The position numbers were made by a program, and so were the translations under genes. A stretch of DNA of 64,000 bases, taken from positions 372,001-436,000 of the forward strand of contig CAWGHW010000013.1 of NCBI GenBank assembly GCA_963822485.1, in the 5' to 3' direction. This document shows positions 54,909 through 63,558 of this stretch, piece after piece; positions within the stretch are counted from its first letter, which is position 1, and each line of letters begins with the position of its first letter. This DNA is from DASUBV01 sp963822485 (lineage in GTDB: Bacteria; Actinomycetota; Actinomycetes; Streptosporangiales; Streptosporangiaceae). The notes beneath the pieces are model-generated. The model worked only from the letters and a program-made list of their open reading frames with translations. It made no database searches and had not been told where the DNA came from.

Positions 54909-55233
54909 CCCAGAGCCTCTCGTTGGGACGGGGGTTCTCGATCCGCTCCATCTCGGCCGCGTGCGCGACCCGGTGGATGGCGTGGGCCTCGCCGGCGAAC
55001 TCGCCCATGCCGGCGACGGTCGCGGCGATCTCCTGAAGGTGCTCGGGAACCGAGGGGTGGACCGGGAACTCCGAGCCGAGCAACTCGGCCACGCTGGCCA
55101 CCGAGGAGGCCACCGTCTCGAACAGGACCGGCAGGCCGGCCAGGAACATGTCCAGGTCCAGGGCGTTCTCCGGCACCCACCCGCCGATGTTCTCGCTCAC
55201 CGCCTCAATGGCAGCGTCGATCTGACTACTCAC
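54889..55233 (-). CDS. Small conserved protein upstream of the FtsK-like gene
   Basis: 114 residues, acidic and helical (MSSQIDAAIEAVSENIGGW, AEFPVHPSVPEHLQEIAATVAGM, AHAIHRVAHAAEMERIENP). It overlaps the FtsK-like start by 20 bp, so the two are translated together and probably function together. No domain is recognised. It could be a partner of the translocase, in the way WXG-like or Spd-type proteins accompany such ATPases in other systems, but that is speculative. Confidence 0.75.
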   Translation of the reverse strand: MSSQIDAAIEAVSENIGGWVPENALDLDMFLAGLPVLFETVASSVASVAELLGSEFPVHPSVPEHLQEIAATVAGMGEFAGEAHAIHRVAHAAEMERIENPRPNERLWDVVENQ

Positions 55234-55488
55234 GATCTGACGACCCTTCTCGGCAATACAACCTTCCGGTCAGCGCGACCCGGCAGCGGCTGGCCCGCGG
55301 ATCGGGACGGGCTGTCGGCAAGGTCGGCGCTGGCCTGGCCGGATGGCCCTAAATCCCGGTCTTTCTCCATTTACCCACGCACGCACAGCAATGCAATGGC
55401 TACATTTCACGTCGCACGGCCCCGGGGAGATCTGAGGGCAGAAAGGAAGATCATAGACCTCGGGCCATTGGCCCGGGCTACGGCATCC

Positions 55489-56142
55489 TTACCAGCCCGC
55501 CTCGGATCCGGTCAGCTGCCGGAACGCGGGCCGCGCGGCCTCGAGAACGGTGTCGAACCAGGCCGAGAACGGCTCGTGAACGCGCAGCCGGGCCAGGTCC
55601 GCGGCGGAGACGAACGTGGTGGCGGACACCTCGGCCGGGTCGGGATCCGGCGGCTGGCTCACCCAGCCGGTGAACAGGTGGTTGTACTCGTGCTCGACCA
55701 GCCCGGTGTCCGGGTCGGGGTGGCGGTAGCGGACGATGCCCGCCTCGGTGAGCGCGACGGAGGCCAGGCCGAGCTCCTCGCGCACCCGCCGGACGGCGGC
55801 GGCGCGCGGGTTCTCCTGGGGCCGCGGGTGGCCGCAGCAGGTGTTCGACCAGACGCCGGGGGAGTGGTACTTGCCCGCGGCGCGGCGCTGGAGCAGCAGC
55901 AGCGGGCCGGACGGCGCCGGGCCGCCGAGCGCGTGGCCGAGGGGCGCGTGGCCGGGGGGTGCCGCGCTGAACAGGAATACCGAGAACGCGCGGTGGAGGT
56001 GGCCAGGGGCCTGGTGCGCGGCGAGCTTGCCGGCGATGCCGACGGTCTGGCCGGCGTCGTCGACCAGCTCCAGCTTCTCCTCGGCCTCGGGCCTCGAGGG
56101 CGAGGCGGGGGGCTGAGGCTTGGCCTCCGTGCTGATCTCCAT
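55489..56142 (-). CDS. idi: Isopentenyl-diphosphate delta-isomerase, type I
   Basis: 217 residues from ATG 56142, with GGGAG upstream. Nudix-fold IDI converting IPP to DMAPP. The active-site cysteine is in WSNTCCGHP and the metal-binding glutamates in EHEYNHLFTG; VRRVREELGL is the Nudix-like helix. A Gly/Pro-rich insertion near residue 60 (APPGHAPLGHALGGPAPSG) is unusual. No other isoprenoid gene is adjacent. Confidence 0.92.
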   Translation of the reverse strand: MEISTEAKPQPPASPSRPEAEEKLELVDDAGQTVGIAGKLAAHQAPGHLHRAFSVFLFSAAPPGHAPLGHALGGPAPSGPLLLLQRRAAGKYHSPGVWSNTCCGHPRPQENPRAAAVRRVREELGLASVALTEAGIVRYRHPDPDTGLVEHEYNHLFTGWVSQPPDPDPAEVSATTFVSAADLARLRVHEPFSAWFDTVLEAARPAFRQLTGSEAGW

Positions 56143-56254
56143 GCTGCGCTCCCGTGACTGCTGGCGTGCGGGCCGACGGAGGCAATGTACGCGCAGAATT
56201 GACCGGGAGCGATCTTCGAACCGCACTCGGGGCGCGGCGGCGCGGGCGCGCGCC

Positions 56255-56506
56255 CTAGCGGGCGCGAGTGGTCAGGCAGGCCCGCAGCTCGGCGGCGTCA
56301 GAGGTGACGATCGTGTGCGGGTGTACGCCACGGCGCATCCGGCGGGCAATGTACTGGACCCGCCCTCCGGCGAACTCCTGCCAGATGGCGAACTCGGGGA
56401 ACTCGGCTTCCATGGCGGCAACGTCCGCCGCGCCGTCCTGATCCCTCATGCCGGGCGTCGCGCCGAAGCCATGCTCGGGTGCAACGTCTTGTCCGCGTAC
56501 CATCAA
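56255..56506 (-). CDS. Hypothetical small protein
   Basis: 83 residues. The core AEFPEFAIWQEFAGGRVQYIARRM and TIVTSDAAELRACL resembles short actinobacterial proteins often paired with HTH regulators. Upstream (56507-56630), a second frame without a start codon reads LPLAPVGIPDVERLVM and ends just before this gene, which might be the tail of such a partner. The start is uncertain. Confidence 0.5.
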   Translation of the reverse strand: MMVRGQDVAPEHGFGATPGMRDQDGAADVAAMEAEFPEFAIWQEFAGGRVQYIARRMRRGVHPHTIVTSDAAELRACLTTRAR

Positions 56507-56677
56507 GCCCTCCGCGGGGTCATGACGAGGCGCTCGACGTCCGGGATGCCGACCGGGGCCAGGGGCAAGCCGTCGTCTGCTTCGCCATGAAAGTTAGGAA
56601 GGTTTCCTTTCGCTCTCGTGGCATAGTAACACGGCCCTAAAATGGGGTCAATGCTCCCATGCTGGGCGCAGCCGGGC

Positions 56678-57673
56678 TCAGCGGATGACCAGGACGGCGG
56701 GGCCGCGGGGGATCAGCTCGCCGATCACCGGGGCGCCGGGGACCTCGCCCGCCACCAGCAGCCCGCCGGAGGTCTGCGCGTCGGCCAGCAGCAGGAGGTC
56801 GTCCTGGCTGGCGTCGCCGAAGTCGGCGTGCGGGGCCACCCAGTCCAGGTTGCGCCGGCTCCCGCCGGGCACGAAGCCGTCCCGCAGCGCGGCCGCGGCC
56901 CCGTCGATCAGCGGCACCGCGGCCCGGTCGATGACCGCGGTGACTCCGCTGGCCCTGGCCAGCTTGAACAGGTGCCCGAGCAGGCCGAAGCCGGTCACGT
57001 CGGTGGCACAGCGGATCCCGGCGGCCAGCGCCTGGCGGCTGGCCTGCGCGTTGAGCGTGGTCATCACGGCGATGGCCTGCTCGAACACCTCGCCGGTGGC
57101 CTTGTGCCGTGCGTTCAGCACGCCACTGCCGAGGGGCTTGGTCAGCGACAGCGGCAGGCCGGGCCGGCCAGCGTCGATGCGCAGCAGCGCGGCCGGGTCG
57201 GCCAGGCCGGTGACGGCCATGCCGTACTTGGGCTCGGGGTCGTCGATGCTGTGGCCGCCGGCCACGTGGCAGGCGGCCGCCGTGGCCGCGTCGAGGCCGC
57301 CGCGCAGCACCTCGGCGGCCAGGTCGGCGCTGAGCACCTCGCGGGGCCAGCCGAGCAGGTTGACCGCGACCAGCGGCTCGCCGCCGACGGCGTAGACGTC
57401 GGAAAGCGCGTTGGTCGCGGCGATCTGGCCGAAGGTGTACGCATCGTCGACCACCGGGGTGAAGAAGTCGGCCGTGGCCACGACGGCCCGGCCCGGGCTG
57501 ATCTGCACCACGGCCGCGTCGTCGCCGTGCTCGACACCGATCAGCAGGTCGGGCGACGGCCGCTCCGGGATCAGCCGGGCCACGGCCTCCTCCAGCTCGC
57601 CGGGCGGGATCTTGCACGCGCAGCCGCCGCCGCGGGCGTACTGGGTAAGCCGGATGCTTGTCTGTGTGCCCAT
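56678..57673 (-). CDS. selD: Selenide, water dikinase
   Basis: 331 residues. Makes selenophosphate from selenide and ATP for selenocysteine synthesis. The catalytic GCACK motif (Cys18, Cys20, Lys21) matches Cys17/Cys19/Lys20 of E. coli SelD. Further signatures are GVEHGDDAAVV, TADFFTPVVDDAYTFGQIAATNALSD and TDVTGFGLLGHL. The active site uses cysteine rather than Sec. It stands apart from selA/selB by about 4.5 kb on the opposite strand. Confidence 0.96.
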   Translation of the reverse strand: MGTQTSIRLTQYARGGGCACKIPPGELEEAVARLIPERPSPDLLIGVEHGDDAAVVQISPGRAVVATADFFTPVVDDAYTFGQIAATNALSDVYAVGGEPLVAVNLLGWPREVLSADLAAEVLRGGLDAATAAACHVAGGHSIDDPEPKYGMAVTGLADPAALLRIDAGRPGLPLSLTKPLGSGVLNARHKATGEVFEQAIAVMTTLNAQASRQALAAGIRCATDVTGFGLLGHLFKLARASGVTAVIDRAAVPLIDGAAAALRDGFVPGGSRRNLDWVAPHADFGDASQDDLLLLADAQTSGGLLVAGEVPGAPVIGELIPRGPAVLVIR

Positions 57674-57805
57674 GCCTGCACTGTAATGAAGCCAGCTTGC
57701 GCGGCGGCCGGGCGGCCGCCATAGTCGGTCGGCATCGCAGCATCAGCCGCGGCCGGCGGCCGCCGCGGCCAGCAGCCGGACGCGGCTCAGCCAACGGAGG
57801 TAGCA

Positions 57806-59656
57806 GTGACCGTCATAGACCAGCGCACCGCCATGGAGGCGGAGTCCGCCGGGCGGACGATCTGCGGCGAGCTGGCGGCGGCGGCCAGCCGCTGGGGGGA
57901 CCGGCCCGCCTACACCGACCGGGACGGCGGGCCGTGGCAGACCCTGACCTGGGCCCAGACCCGCGAGCGGGCGCTCGAGCTGGCGGCGGCCTTCGCCGCG
58001 CTCGGCCTCCAGCCGGGGGAGCGGGTCGCGCTGATGCTGCCCAACCGGGTCGAGCACGTGCTGGCCGACCTGGGCGCGCTGCACGCCGGGGGCGTGCCGG
58101 TCACCTTCTACCCGACGCTGGCCCCGGACCAGGTCGCCTACGTGGCGGCCAACTGCGAGGCCCGGATCGCGGTCATCGACGGCGCCGCCGAGCTGGCCCG
58201 CTGGCAGCCGGTGCTGGACCAGCTGCCCGGCCTGCGGCATGTCATCGTGCGCGACCCGGCCGCCTGCCCGGCCGGCGCGCCGTTCCGGACCTGGACCGAC
58301 CTGCTGGCGCTGGGCGCCGCCGAGCGGCCGGGCCTGGCCGCCGAGATCGACCGCCGGACCGCCGCCATCACCCCGGACGACCCGGCCACCCTGCTGTACA
58401 CCTCCGGGACGACCGGCGCGCCCAAGGGCGTCGTCGTCACCCACGCCAGCATCGCCTACGAGCTGGTGACGGTGTCCGCGGCCGGCAACGCGCGGCTGCA
58501 CGAGCGCTGGGTGTCCTACCTGCCGCTGGCCCACATCGCGGAGCGCATGTTCACCCTCTACCTGGCCATCCACCTGGGCTGGCAGGTCTACTTCTGCCAC
58601 AACGCCTCGGCCGAGCTGATCGGCACCGTGGGCGAGGTCCGGCCGACCGCCTTCTTCGGCGTGCCCCGGGTGTGGGAGAAGATCCAGGCCGGCATCCAGG
58701 CGCTGCTCGCGGCCGAGGCCGACGAGGGCCGGCGGGCCGCCGTGGCCGGGGCCATGGCCACCGGCCTGCGCTACGTCGAGAGCTGCCAGTACGGCCACCA
58801 GACCTCGGCCGGGCTGGCGGCCGAGTTCGGTGCCGCCGAGGAGGCGGTGCTCAAGCCGATCAGGTCCCTGCTGGGCCTGGGCGAGGCCGAGATCGTGGTC
58901 AGCGCGGCCGCGCCGCTGCCGCCCGAGGTCGGCGCGTTCTTCGCCGGGCTGGGCCTGCGCATCCTCGACGTGTACGGGATGACCGAGACCACCGGCGCGT
59001 TCACCGCCAACACGCTGGAGGAGTTCAAGCTGGGCACCGTGGGCCGGCCGGTCATCGGCACCGAGGTGCGGATCGCCGAGGACGGCGAGATCCTGACCCG
59101 CGGGCCGCTGAACACCCCCGGCTACGTCGGCCTGCCCGAGCAGACCGCCGACCTGCTGGACGACGAAGGCTGGCTGCACACCGGCGACATCGGCGTCCTG
59201 GACTCCGACGGCTTCCTGTCCGTCATCGACCGCAAGAAGGAGCTGATCATCACGGCCGGCGGCGAGAACGTGGCCCCGGCCGGGATCGAGAACCTGCTGG
59301 TCGCCCACCCGCTGGTCGGGCAGGCCCTGGCCTACGGCGACCGCCGTCCCTACGTGGTCGCGGTGCTGACCCTGGACGGCGAGGTCGCCCCGGCCTGGGC
59401 CAGGGCCAGGGGCATCGAGCCGGGCTCGCTGGCCGAGCTGGCCGAGCACCCGGCGGTCCTCGAGGCCGTCGGCGAGGCCGTGGCCGCCGCCAACCAGAAG
59501 CTGGCCCGGGTCCAGCAGGTCAAGGCCTGGCGGCTGCTGCCGCTGGAGTGGACGGCCGAGAGCGAGGAGCTCACCCCCACGCTCAAGCTCAAGCGGCGGG
59601 TCGTGCACGCCAAGTACGCCGACATCATCGACTCCCTCTACGCCGCCCCGTCCTAG
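57806..59656 (+). CDS. Long-chain acyl-CoA synthetase (AMP-forming, FadD15-like)
   Basis: 616 residues from GTG 57806 with GGAGG upstream. The adenylate-forming domain shows LLYTSGTTGAPKGVV, the YLPLAHIAERM and DVYGMTETTGAFTAN segments, GWLHTGDIG and the hinge IDRKKELIITAGGENVAP. It activates fatty acids to acyl-CoA at the membrane face. Divergent from selD across 132 bp. Confidence 0.93.
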   Translation: MTVIDQRTAMEAESAGRTICGELAAAASRWGDRPAYTDRDGGPWQTLTWAQTRERALELAAAFAALGLQPGERVALMLPNRVEHVLADLGALHAGGVPVTFYPTLAPDQVAYVAANCEARIAVIDGAAELARWQPVLDQLPGLRHVIVRDPAACPAGAPFRTWTDLLALGAAERPGLAAEIDRRTAAITPDDPATLLYTSGTTGAPKGVVVTHASIAYELVTVSAAGNARLHERWVSYLPLAHIAERMFTLYLAIHLGWQVYFCHNASAELIGTVGEVRPTAFFGVPRVWEKIQAGIQALLAAEADEGRRAAVAGAMATGLRYVESCQYGHQTSAGLAAEFGAAEEAVLKPIRSLLGLGEAEIVVSAAAPLPPEVGAFFAGLGLRILDVYGMTETTGAFTANTLEEFKLGTVGRPVIGTEVRIAEDGEILTRGPLNTPGYVGLPEQTADLLDDEGWLHTGDIGVLDSDGFLSVIDRKKELIITAGGENVAPAGIENLLVAHPLVGQALAYGDRRPYVVAVLTLDGEVAPAWARARGIEPGSLAELAEHPAVLEAVGEAVAAANQKLARVQQVKAWRLLPLEWTAESEELTPTLKLKRRVVHAKYADIIDSLYAAPS

Positions 59657-59754
59657 CCCGCGGCGCAGGGCGGCCCGCTGTGGCGCATGGTGAGTACGGG
59701 GCGTGAGTGCTTGCGGCGCGGGCGCGAACGGCACGCGTCACTCGCGGCCTCCCG

Positions 59755-60279
59755 CTAGGCCAGCGGGACGGCGGGCGCTGAGTCGGTCAGCGACGCGCGG
59801 ATCGTGACCGAGTCCCGGCCGCGGCTGCGCCGGGCGTCCGGCCAGCGGCGGTCGATCATGGCCAGCATCCGCGCGTTCTCCGGCAGCACGTCCATCACCA
59901 GCTCCGCCGATCCCCGCCCGGCCGCGCGCCGGGCCAGCGCGCTCATCAGGGCCGAGCCCACGCCCCGGCCCTGCCAGCGGTCGGCCACGACCACGCCGAT
60001 GTCACTGATCCGGCGGCCGTCGGCGGCGGTCCGGTCCACGACCATGCCGTGACCCACCAGGGCGCCGGCCGCGTCCGCGGCGATCAGCACGTCGGCCCGG
60101 CCGTCGGCGCTGGTGAGCGACCGGAGCAGGCTCGAGCTCGGCGTGGCCACGCTGGCGAAGAACCGGAGGAACTGGCTGCGCAGCGACAGCCCGGCGATGA
60201 AGTCCCGCACCCGCTCGGCGTCGGCGGGGGAGCCCGCGCTGAGCATGAACTCCGCGCGATCCTGCTGGGTTCGGACCAT
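59755..60279 (-). CDS. GNAT-family N-acetyltransferase
   Basis: 174 residues from ATG 60279. The acetyl-CoA-binding segment reads VVVADRWQGRGVGSALMSAL. N-terminal FIAGLSLRSQFLRFF and the C-terminal half are typical of Pat-like small GNATs. The longer frame to ATG 60315 would start inside the operator at 60302-60326, so I chose 60279. Substrate unknown. Divergent from the HxlR regulator. Confidence 0.85.
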   Translation of the reverse strand: MVRTQQDRAEFMLSAGSPADAERVRDFIAGLSLRSQFLRFFASVATPSSSLLRSLTSADGRADVLIAADAAGALVGHGMVVDRTAADGRRISDIGVVVADRWQGRGVGSALMSALARRAAGRGSAELVMDVLPENARMLAMIDRRWPDARRSRGRDSVTIRASLTDSAPAVPLA

Positions 60280-60301
60280 GAACCCAGCATGAGCCGGGCT
60301 T

Positions 60302-60326
60302 GCTAAGTCTGTCAAGCAGACTTAGC
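60302..60326. promoter_or_regulatory. Operator GCTAAGTCTG-tcaag-CAGACTTAGC between GNAT and HxlR genes
   Basis: A perfect 10-bp-arm dyad lies in the 56-bp divergent gap. On the plus strand, TAGCTT (60323-60328) is a -10-like box 7 nt from the HxlR ATG, implying a leaderless transcript whose promoter is covered by the dyad. HxlR is the obvious candidate to bind it and control both genes. Confidence 0.65.
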
Positions 60327-60335
60327 TTGTTATCC

Positions 60336-60830
60336 ATGGCGGCATCCTGGGCAATTGACTACGACACGCAGGACTGCACGATCGCGGCCGCGCTGTCGGC
60401 GGTCGGCGAGAAATGGACGTTCATGGTGCTGCGGGAGGTGTTCAACGGGATCAGGCGCTTCGACGACATGCAGCGCCGCACCGGCGCGCCGCGCCAGGTG
60501 CTGAGCGACCGGCTCGGCCGCCTGGTCACGGCCGGCGTCCTGCGCAAGGTGCCCTACCAGGAGGCCGGCCAGCGGGCCCGCAGCGAGTACCGGCTGACCG
60601 AGAAGGGCGTCGACCTGTTCCCGGTCATCGTGGCCCTGCTGGAATGGGGCAACAAGCACGCGCCGGGCCCCGGCGGCCCCCTGGTGTCACTCACCCACCG
60701 GGACTGCGGCGAGCCGGTGGGACTTCAGCTCGCCTGCGCGGCCGGTCACGTTCTGGACTCGGCGCGCGAGGTAACGCCGCTACCAGGTCCCGGCGCCCGC
60801 CGGCTGCCCGAGCCGGCCGGTAGGGTCTGA
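60336..60830 (+). CDS. HxlR-family transcriptional regulator
   Basis: 164 residues. The winged helix reads CTIAAALSAVGEKWTFMVLREVFNGIRRFDDMQRRTGAPRQVLSDRLGRLVTAGVL, with the N-terminal cysteine of the family (CTIAAAL) that can act as a redox or electrophile sensor. The C-terminus is longer than usual (about 50 extra residues with CGEPVGLQLACAAGHVLD). Its stop lies 4 bp before the tRNA-Sec gene. Confidence 0.9.
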   Translation: MAASWAIDYDTQDCTIAAALSAVGEKWTFMVLREVFNGIRRFDDMQRRTGAPRQVLSDRLGRLVTAGVLRKVPYQEAGQRARSEYRLTEKGVDLFPVIVALLEWGNKHAPGPGGPLVSLTHRDCGEPVGLQLACAAGHVLDSAREVTPLPGPGARRLPEPAGRV

Positions 60831-60834
60831 TGCC

Positions 60835-60930
60835 GGAGGTGTCTGGGTGCCTGGTGGCCCCCCCGGTCTTCAAAACCGGCGGACGGCGCGCAGCGCTGTC
60901 GGCGGGTTCGATTCCCGTCCGCCTCCGCCA
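60835..60930 (+). tRNA. selC: tRNA-Sec (anticodon UCA)
   Basis: 96 nt including the encoded CCA, much longer than ordinary tRNAs. The acceptor GGAGGTG pairs with the CGCCTCC segment in an extended stem. The anticodon arm CCGGT-CTTCAAA-ACCGG carries UCA (60870-60872). A long variable arm (about 60880-60902) and a T arm with GGTTCGATTCC follow. It decodes the UGA of the formate dehydrogenase gene. It starts 4 bp after the HxlR stop, so no separate promoter gap is present. Confidence 0.93.
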
Positions 60931-60955
60931 TGCACATTCCAGCGGGTGAGGCACC

Positions 60956-61294
60956 ATGCGTCGACTCGGGGCGGATGCGGACGGCCGCCTGGCGGACATC
61001 CCGCCCGCCCCGCCGCCGCACGGCACGGTGCTGTCCTGGCACCAGGGCTGCCGCTGCGCTGAATGCCTGTCCAGCTACCAGGACTTCCTGCGCGAGCTCG
61101 AGCTGCGCTCCCGTGGCCAGGTCGCCTACACCGCGCCCGAGCCGCGGCGGCTGAGCGCCGACGAGCGGGCCCACCTGGAGGCCGCCGTGCGGACCAGGAC
61201 GTGCCCGCGCTGCGGCGCGCTCCAGTACCACCGCTGCCGCAACCCGCACTTCCCGCTGCACTTCACCGCGACCCACCCCGAGCGCGCGGGCTAG
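60956..61294 (+). CDS. Hypothetical protein with zinc-binding cysteines
   Basis: 112 residues. It opens with MRRLGADADGRLADIPPAPPPHGTV-like sequence, then has QGCRCAEC (C-x-C-x2-C) in the middle and CPRCGALQYHRCRNPHFPLH near the end, suggesting one or two zinc ribbons. It begins 25 bp after tRNA-Sec on the same strand. No function is recognised. Confidence 0.6.
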   Translation: MRRLGADADGRLADIPPAPPPHGTVLSWHQGCRCAECLSSYQDFLRELELRSRGQVAYTAPEPRRLSADERAHLEAAVRTRTCPRCGALQYHRCRNPHFPLHFTATHPERAG

Positions 61295-61361
61295 CCCCGC
61301 CCAGGCGGCGCGGCCGACGCGGGCGGCGGGCGGCGGGCGGCCGGCGGCCCGGCCGCCTGGG

Positions 61362-62084
61362 TTATCGCGTCGTGGAGCGCGGGAACGTGCCCGGCGGCTC
61401 GGCCGGCGGGAACGGACTGGCCGAGGTGGCCGGGAACTGGCCGGTGCTGAACGGCGGCACCGCGTCCTGGGTCTGCGTCGGCTCCTCGCCGGGGAACGGC
61501 CGGGGGCTGGGCGAGAAATGGCTGACCGGCTCGGCCATCGTGGACTCCGGCGACTCGGTCGAGGGGAAATCGTCGAAGTCGACGTCCTCGGCGTCCACCG
61601 CGTCGCTGGCGGCCAGCATCGAGAACCGGCCCATGACGATCGCGCCGGCCAAGATGATCAGGATCCCGACCCCGGTGAAGAAGCCGATCAGCTCCAGGTA
61701 ACTCCACTGGGAGGTGGCGATCCCGAGGCCGCTCCGGGGGACGGGCACGCCGGGCACGATGGTCGACCGGTTCAGCACGGTGTGCACGAACCCGGCGCCC
61801 ACGATGAACCATGCTCCCGCCACCGCACCGAGCAGCCCGGCGATCACGCCGACCGTCCGGCTGCGGGTCGTCAGCACCACCAGCCCGGCCAGCAGCGCGA
61901 CGCCACCCGGAATCACCGACAGGTAAAGCCTGCCCGTGGTGTAGGCCCACGCCTTATCCGGCGTGTAGGCGAAGTGGAAGTACGGCCCGACGAACGGAGC
62001 CAGGCCGCCCCAGGCTCCCAGCAGAATCAGCAGCAGCCCACACACCCCTCCGCGTCTGCGCGGAATACGTGCCACAGCAGCCAT
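61362..62084 (-). CDS. Membrane protein with four hydrophobic segments
   Basis: 240 residues from ATG 62084, preceded by AAGGAG. Four segments (GGVCGLLLILLGAWGGLAPF, LYLSVIPGGVALLAGLVVL, VGVIAGLLGAVAGAWFIVGAGF, LIGFFTGVGILIILAGAIVMG) are followed by an acidic, Pro/Ser-rich cytoplasmic tail from about residue 160. It resembles uncharacterised actinobacterial membrane proteins. It is convergent with the zinc-ribbon gene and divergent from selA. Confidence 0.7.
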   Translation of the reverse strand: MAAVARIPRRRGGVCGLLLILLGAWGGLAPFVGPYFHFAYTPDKAWAYTTGRLYLSVIPGGVALLAGLVVLTTRSRTVGVIAGLLGAVAGAWFIVGAGFVHTVLNRSTIVPGVPVPRSGLGIATSQWSYLELIGFFTGVGILIILAGAIVMGRFSMLAASDAVDAEDVDFDDFPSTESPESTMAEPVSHFSPSPRPFPGEEPTQTQDAVPPFSTGQFPATSASPFPPAEPPGTFPRSTTR

Positions 62085-62223
62085 CAGGTACCACTCCTTG
62101 AGTAATCGGATGATTAAGACTTCCACATGGCGCGTACCCCCCGGGTGCCCCCTTATGCAAAGTGCCGGCAAACCGGTAAAGAAGACGGGTTCACGGTCGG
62201 CCACCTAGCTACTCGGGGCAGGT

Positions 62224-63546
62224 ATGTTCGCCCTCGTGGACGTCCGCAGGCTCATCCCGCGCACTGACGCGGTGCTGGCTGACCCGCGGCTGGCGGGAGC
62301 GCAGGAGCGCCTGGGCAGGCCGCTCGTGCTCGCCGCCGTCCGGCGCGCGCAGGACCGGGCCAGGACCGGGGACATCGAGCCCGCCGCCGTGGCCGACGCC
62401 GCCGTCGCCGAGCTGCCCTTCGCGGCGGCCTCGCTGACCCCGGTCATCAACGCGACGGGCGTGCTGCTGCACACCAACCTGGGCCGGGCACCGCTGTCAG
62501 CGGCCGCCCGGCAGGCGGTGCAGGCCGCCGCCGGCTGCACGGACATCGAGTTCGACCTCGCGTCCGGGCGCCGCGGGCGGCGGGCCGGCGGCATGCTCCG
62601 GGCGCTGGCCGCCGCGGTCCCGGCCGCCGAGTCGGTGCACGTGGTGAACAACAACGCCGCCGCGCTGGTGCTGGCGGCCACGGCGCTGGCCGCCGGCCGC
62701 GAGATCGTGGTCAGCCGCGGCGAGCTGATCGAGATCGGCGACGGGTTCCGGCTGCCGGACCTGCTGGAGTCGACCGGCGCCCGGATCCGCGAGGTCGGCA
62801 CCACCAACCGGACCACCGCGGCCGACTACGCCGGCGCCATCGGCCCGCAGACCGGCTTCGTGCTCAAGGTGCACCCGTCCAACTACCGGATCGAGGGCTT
62901 CACCGCCAGCGCCAGCGTGGCCGAGCTGGCCCTGCTCGGCGTGCCGGTGGTGGGCGACATCGGCTCTGGCCTGCTCAGCCCGCACCCGCTGCTGCCCGAC
63001 GAGCCCGACGCCGCGACCTGGCTGGAGGACGGCGCGGCCCTGGTCACGGCCAGCGGCGACAAGCTGCTCGGCGGCCCGCAGGCCGGCCTGCTGCTCGGCC
63101 GGGCCGACCTGGTCAGCCAGCTGTCCCGGCACCCGCTGGCCCGGGCGCTGCGGGTGGACAAGCTGACCGCGGCCGCCCTGGAGGCCACGCTGGCCGGGCC
63201 GCCGGTGCCGGTCGCCGAGGCCCTGACGGCCGCGCCCGCGCAGCTCACCATGCGGGCCGAGGTCATCGCCTCGCAGCTGACCGCGGCCGGCCTGGACGCC
63301 CGCCCGGTGCCCGCCGAGGGCGCCGTCGGCGGCGGCGGGGCGCCCGGCGTCGGGCTGCCCAGCGCGGCGGTCAGCCTGCCCGCCGCGCTCGCGGAGCCAC
63401 TGCGGGCCGGAGCGGCGGTGCGCGGCGGCGCCGCGGTGGCCGTCGTGGGCCGGATAGAGGACGGGCGGCTGCTGCTCGACTTGCGGGCGGTGCCGCCCGG
63501 CGACGACGACGCGCTCTGCGCGGCGGTCCTGGCAGCGGCCGGATAA
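62224..63546 (+). CDS. selA: L-seryl-tRNA(Sec) selenium transferase
   Basis: 440 residues. PLP enzyme that converts Ser-tRNA(Sec) to Sec-tRNA(Sec) with selenophosphate from SelD. N-terminal VDVRRLIPRTDAVL, INATGVLLHTNLGRAPLS, NNNAAALVLA and the PLP lysine in ASGDKLLGGPQAGLLLG are typical. It lies 12 bp upstream of selB, the common selAB operon. Confidence 0.96.
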   Translation: MFALVDVRRLIPRTDAVLADPRLAGAQERLGRPLVLAAVRRAQDRARTGDIEPAAVADAAVAELPFAAASLTPVINATGVLLHTNLGRAPLSAAARQAVQAAAGCTDIEFDLASGRRGRRAGGMLRALAAAVPAAESVHVVNNNAAALVLAATALAAGREIVVSRGELIEIGDGFRLPDLLESTGARIREVGTTNRTTAADYAGAIGPQTGFVLKVHPSNYRIEGFTASASVAELALLGVPVVGDIGSGLLSPHPLLPDEPDAATWLEDGAALVTASGDKLLGGPQAGLLLGRADLVSQLSRHPLARALRVDKLTAAALEATLAGPPVPVAEALTAAPAQLTMRAEVIASQLTAAGLDARPVPAEGAVGGGGAPGVGLPSAAVSLPAALAEPLRAGAAVRGGAAVAVVGRIEDGRLLLDLRAVPPGDDDALCAAVLAAAG

Positions 63547-63558
63547 GGGGCGCCAGTC

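Noticed and set aside
51369..55233. FtsK-like gene plus small partner as part of an integrative conjugative element
   Set aside because: No integrase, excisionase, replication gene or att-like direct repeats are visible nearby. tRNA-Sec is 5 kb away without a duplicated 3' end in the window.
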